DNA of 37,433 bases from NCBI GenBank assembly GCA_019240215.1, contig JAFAYQ010000066.1, positions 1 through 37,433 of the forward strand, written 5' to 3'. The stretch is from Actinomycetota bacterium (lineage in GTDB: Bacteria; Actinomycetota; Actinomycetes; Streptosporangiales; Streptosporangiaceae). The notes below the pieces were generated by a model. It ran no database searches and was not told where the DNA came from. It was given only the letters and a program-made list of their open reading frames with translations. Numbering within the stretch: position 1 is the stretch's first letter; each line of letters starts with the position of its first letter. The position numbers and the translations under genes are program-made. Of this stretch, positions 34,671 to 37,433 are shown piece after piece.

Positions 34671-35987
34671 ATGGCGAACGGGGTGATCATGACCAGGCCT
34701 GACGGTGCTCCACTGGATGGCGGGCTGACCGAAGCCGCGGCGGCGGCGCACGTACACGGGATCGCGTTCAAGACCGGCCCGCCCAGCCGGGTCGGGGTCG
34801 AGCTTGAGTGGCTCGTCCGTGACGCCCGCGATCCGGCCCTGCCTGTGCCGGCCCAGCGAACGTTCCCGGCCGTGGCCGATCTCACCGCACCAGCCGTTCT
34901 TCCTGCCCCAGCCGCGCTGCCCTCCGGGAGCATGCTCACCACGGAGCCCGGCGGCCAGCTGGAACTGAGCTCCGCACCCGCCCCCGGCCTGGGCGAGTGC
35001 GTCACGGCGGTCCGCCAGGAGATGACCACCCTGCGGGATGCGGTGGACCGCGCCGGCCTGAGCCTGCAGGGTTACGGCTTCGATCCGCTCCGCCCCCCGC
35101 GCCGGGTCCTGGATCTGCCGCGGTACACGGCGATGGAAGAGTTCTTTGACCGCAGCGGCCCGTGGGGCCGCGAGATGATGTGCAGCACCGCCTCGGTCCA
35201 GGTCTGCCTGGACGCCGGCCTGGACACAACCGGCCAGGGCGGTTACCGCTGGCGCTGGCGGCTCGCCCACCAGATCGGCCCGGTCCTGGTGGCCGCGTTC
35301 GCCAACTCACCGCTCCGGCAGGGCAAGCCGTCGGGCTGGCGCTCGACCCGGCAGGAGGTCTGGGCCCACCTGGACCCGGGCCGGACCGCGCCGCCGCCGG
35401 ACGGGGACACCGATCCCCGCGACGTCTACGCCGACTACGCGCTGGACGCCCAGCTGATGGTGATCCGCAACGACGGCGCTCCGTCCTGGTCGGCGCCGCC
35501 CGGGCTGACGTTCCGCCGCTGGCTGCGGGGCGACGGTGAACGCCGGCCGACGGTCGACGACCTCACCTACCACCTGTCGACCCTGTTCCCGCCGGTGCGG
35601 CCGCGCGGGCACCTCGAGCTGCGGATGATCGACGCCCAGCCGGGCGAGGACGGCTGGGTGGTACCCGCCGCGGTGGCCTGGGCGCTGTTCGAGGACCCAC
35701 AGGCGGCCGACGCCGCGATGGCGGCGGCCGAGCCGCTGACCAACGGGAACGGCCACCGCCGGCCCGGCCGCGGCCCGGATGGGAACCCGTGGCTGCGGGC
35801 GGCCCGCGAGGGCCCGGCCGACCCGGGTCTGGCCCGGGCCAGCCGCCGGTGTTTCGAGGCGGCTGACGCCGCGCTGGGCCGGGCCAACGCCCCGGCCGAC
35901 ATCCGCCGCTCGGTCGCTGATTTCACCGAACGGTACGTGCTCGCAGGACGATGTCCAGCCGACGATCAACTCAAGGGGATGCATTGA
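34671..35987 (+). CDS. egtA: Glutamate-cysteine ligase EgtA (ergothioneine biosynthesis)
   Basis: 438 residues of the GCS2-related family used in ergothioneine synthesis, where EgtA joins glutamate and cysteine into gamma-glutamylcysteine, the sulfur donor for EgtB. The motifs are VGVELEWLVRD near 42-52 (ATP/metal-binding glutamates), TTEPGGQLELSSAP, MMCSTASVQVCLD, ANSPLRQGKPSGWRSTRQEVW and GHLELRMIDAQPGEDGWVVP. ATG 34671 is used; ATG 34689 (MTRPDG), preceded by GGGG, is an equally possible start. The stop overlaps the TTG start of egtB, so the two are coupled. A damage-type promoter lies just upstream, separating control from selD. Confidence 0.93.
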   Translation: MANGVIMTRPDGAPLDGGLTEAAAAAHVHGIAFKTGPPSRVGVELEWLVRDARDPALPVPAQRTFPAVADLTAPAVLPAPAALPSGSMLTTEPGGQLELSSAPAPGLGECVTAVRQEMTTLRDAVDRAGLSLQGYGFDPLRPPRRVLDLPRYTAMEEFFDRSGPWGREMMCSTASVQVCLDAGLDTTGQGGYRWRWRLAHQIGPVLVAAFANSPLRQGKPSGWRSTRQEVWAHLDPGRTAPPPDGDTDPRDVYADYALDAQLMVIRNDGAPSWSAPPGLTFRRWLRGDGERRPTVDDLTYHLSTLFPPVRPRGHLELRMIDAQPGEDGWVVPAAVAWALFEDPQAADAAMAAAEPLTNGNGHRRPGRGPDGNPWLRAAREGPADPGLARASRRCFEAADAALGRANAPADIRRSVADFTERYVLAGRCPADDQLKGMH

Positions 35988-37381
35988 CCGCGTCACATGA
36001 GACCACCACGGCCACCGCTTCTCTCGTCACCGCGGAGACTCTGCGGGACGAGATCGCCGCGGCGCTGACGGCGGCCCGCGACCGGACCGCCGCGCTCACC
36101 GACTGCGTGGACGAGACCGATCTGATCCGCCAGCACTCGCCGCTGATGTCGCCGCTCGTGTGGGACCTGGCCCACATCGCCAACCAGGAAGAACTGTGGC
36201 TGCTGCGTGATGTGGGCGGTCTGGACCCGATGCACCCGGAGATCGATCCCCTTTACAACGCGTTCGAGCACCCGCGGTCGGAGCGGCCCACCCTGCCGCT
36301 GCTGCCACCGGGCGAGGCCCGCAGCTACGCCGCCGAGGTGCGCGGCCGGGTCCTGGACGTGCTCGAGCGGACCTCGTTCAGCGGCCGCCGGCTGGTCACC
36401 GGCGGGTTCGCGTTCGGCATGATCGTCCAGCACGAGCAGCAGCACGACGAGACCATGCTCATCACCCATCAGCTGCGCAAGGGCGCCCCGGTGCTGACCG
36501 CGCCGCCGCCCGCCCCGGCCCCGGCCGACGCGATCAGCCTGCCCGCCGAGGTGCTGGTGCCAGGCGGCCCGTTCACGATGGGCACCTCGACCGAGCCGTG
36601 GGCGCTGGACAACGAGCGCCCCGCGCACGCGGTGACCGTACCCGCCTTTTTTATCGACACCACCCCGGTCACCAACGCCGCCTACCAGGCGTTCATCGCG
36701 GCCGGCGGCTACGACGACCCGCGATTCTGGACCCCGGAGGGCTGGGACCACCGGCAGCGGGCCGGGGTGACCGCCCCGATGACCTGGCGGCGGGACGGCG
36801 GCCAGTGGCTCCGCACCGCGTTCGGGGTGACCGAGCCGGTCGCCCCGGCCGAGCCGGTGCTGCACGTGAGCTGGTACGAGGCCGACGCCTACGCCCGCTG
36901 GGCGGGCCGCCGCCTGCCGACCGAGCCCGAGTGGGAGAAGGCCGCCCGCTTCGACCCGGTGACCGGGCTGTCCCGCCGGTTCCCGTGGGGCGACGACGCG
37001 CCCACCGCCGAGCGCGCCAACCTCGGCCAGGCCCACCTGCGCCCGGCCCCGGCCGGTGCCTACCCCGAGGGCGCCGCCCCGTGCGGCGCCCGCCAGCTGA
37101 TCGGCGACGTGTGGGAGTGGACGGCCAGCGATCTGGTGCCCTATCCCGGCTTCGAGGCCTGGCCCTATCCCGAATATTCCGAGGTGTTCTTCGGCCCCGA
37201 GTACAAGGTGCTGCGGGGCGGGTCGTTCGCGGTCAGCCCGGCGGTCGGCCGGGCCACGTTCCGCAACTGGGACTACCCGATCCGGCGGCAGATCTTCGCC
37301 GGCTTCCGGACCGCCCGCAGCGCCCCCACCGACGCGGGCGGCCCACCGGCAGCGAGGTCCGGCCTCACTGTGTCGCGGTGA
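35984..37381 (+). CDS. egtB: Ergothioneine sulfoxide synthase EgtB
   Basis: 465 residues. EgtB is a non-heme iron enzyme that joins hercynine and gamma-glutamylcysteine with oxygen to form the sulfoxide intermediate of ergothioneine. The N-terminal DinB-like domain gives the iron ligands H64 (DLAHIANQEELW) and H150/H154 (VQHEQQHDETM). The C-terminal formylglycine-generating-enzyme-like domain (about 187-445) ends FRNWDYPIRRQIFAGFR; D430 and R434 correspond to the residues that bind gamma-glutamylcysteine in mycobacterial EgtB, supporting the sulfur rather than a selenium substrate. TTG at 35984 is chosen for its TTGA overlap with egtA and AAGGGG seven bases upstream; ATG 35951 would add eleven residues. 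egtC, egtD and egtE are not seen in the window. Confidence 0.95.
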   Translation: MTASHETTTATASLVTAETLRDEIAAALTAARDRTAALTDCVDETDLIRQHSPLMSPLVWDLAHIANQEELWLLRDVGGLDPMHPEIDPLYNAFEHPRSERPTLPLLPPGEARSYAAEVRGRVLDVLERTSFSGRRLVTGGFAFGMIVQHEQQHDETMLITHQLRKGAPVLTAPPPAPAPADAISLPAEVLVPGGPFTMGTSTEPWALDNERPAHAVTVPAFFIDTTPVTNAAYQAFIAAGGYDDPRFWTPEGWDHRQRAGVTAPMTWRRDGGQWLRTAFGVTEPVAPAEPVLHVSWYEADAYARWAGRRLPTEPEWEKAARFDPVTGLSRRFPWGDDAPTAERANLGQAHLRPAPAGAYPEGAAPCGARQLIGDVWEWTASDLVPYPGFEAWPYPEYSEVFFGPEYKVLRGGSFAVSPAVGRATFRNWDYPIRRQIFAGFRTARSAPTDAGGPPAARSGLTVSR

Positions 37382-37433
37382 CGACGCAGCGCCGCAGTTC
37401 ATCGACCGCGCGGGCGGGGCCCTCGACGGTCAC
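37365..37433 (-). CDS. C-terminal fragment of an unidentified convergent gene
   Basis: On the minus strand an open frame enters from the window edge and ends TGA at 37367-37365, reading EGPARAVDELRRCVVTATQ. Its composition looks protein-like, and it overlaps the egtB 3' end by 17 bases. Only 22 codons are visible, too few to identify it. If real, egtB is the last gene of its operon. Confidence 0.4.
   Translation of the reverse strand: MTVEGPARAVDELRRCVVTATQ

Noticed and set aside
35984..37381. EgtB homologue as SenA, the selenoneine synthase
   Set aside because: FRNWDYPIRRQIFAG keeps the gamma-glutamylcysteine-binding Asp and Arg and egtA is adjacent, so the canonical ergothioneine role is better supported. 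No senB-like gene is visible.

Overview
The window is very GC-rich, densely coded DNA from an actinobacterium. The gene families point there: SteA/SteB cytokinetic-ring proteins, a fused RNase H/phosphatase next to a C4 zinc-ribbon protein, EgtA/EgtB of the mycobacterial ergothioneine route, a DUF5999 mini-protein and a DUF6412 protein beside YidC. Several proteins read like their Streptomyces relatives, but gene order differs, so I would place it only loosely among filamentous or near-filamentous Actinomycetes. I found no tRNA, rRNA, CRISPR array, insertion sequence or phage gene.

Layout. (1) 1-7.3 kb is a surface-glycan locus: a coiled-coil protein with a degenerate glycosyltransferase module, a double GT-B glycosyltransferase, an asparagine-synthetase-like enzyme without the glutaminase cysteine, a DUF3995 membrane protein, and a TagG/Wzm-type export permease. 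(2) 7.4-14.9 kb is mixed housekeeping: RNase H/phosphatase and zinc-ribbon pair, a PPOX-fold protein, a membrane-anchored molybdopterin oxidoreductase, YidC with DUF6412, a class-V aminotransferase and a DinB/maleylpyruvate-isomerase-like protein. (3) 14.9-17.0 kb is sparsely coding: an array of 14-bp palindromes, one hypothetical gene, a 670-bp spacer with 14-bp direct repeats, and the DUF5999 gene with a clear intrinsic terminator. (4) 17-24.4 kb holds uvrA, a hydrolase, an ACC-deaminase-like enzyme divergent from an AraC regulator, a VOC protein, an MBL-fold hydrolase and an acetyltransferase whose reading frame runs antisense through the MBL gene. (5) 24.5-27.1 kb is a LacI regulator divergent from a GH1 beta-glucosidase, with a textbook LacI-type operator between them. 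(6) 27.1-33.2 kb is a tightly coupled five-gene operon, steA-steB-MraY-like-MurJ-like-GT4. (7) 33.5-37.4 kb is selD-egtA-egtB.

Three signals stand out. First, uvrA and egtA are each preceded by the same 14-bp element, GGTTTTGTCRGACC, at identical spacing from a TANNNT -10 box. This is the architecture of the mycobacterial PafBC (RecA-independent) DNA-damage promoter, so ergothioneine synthesis here may belong to the DNA-damage response. Second, the steA operon carries an initiating sugar-phosphate transferase, a glycosyltransferase and a flippase, the minimal kit for a lipid-linked glycan, coupled by start/stop overlaps to division-ring proteins. Third, selenophosphate synthetase sits directly upstream of the ergothioneine genes, which raises the question of a selenium/sulfur antioxidant link. 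All are predictions from sequence alone.
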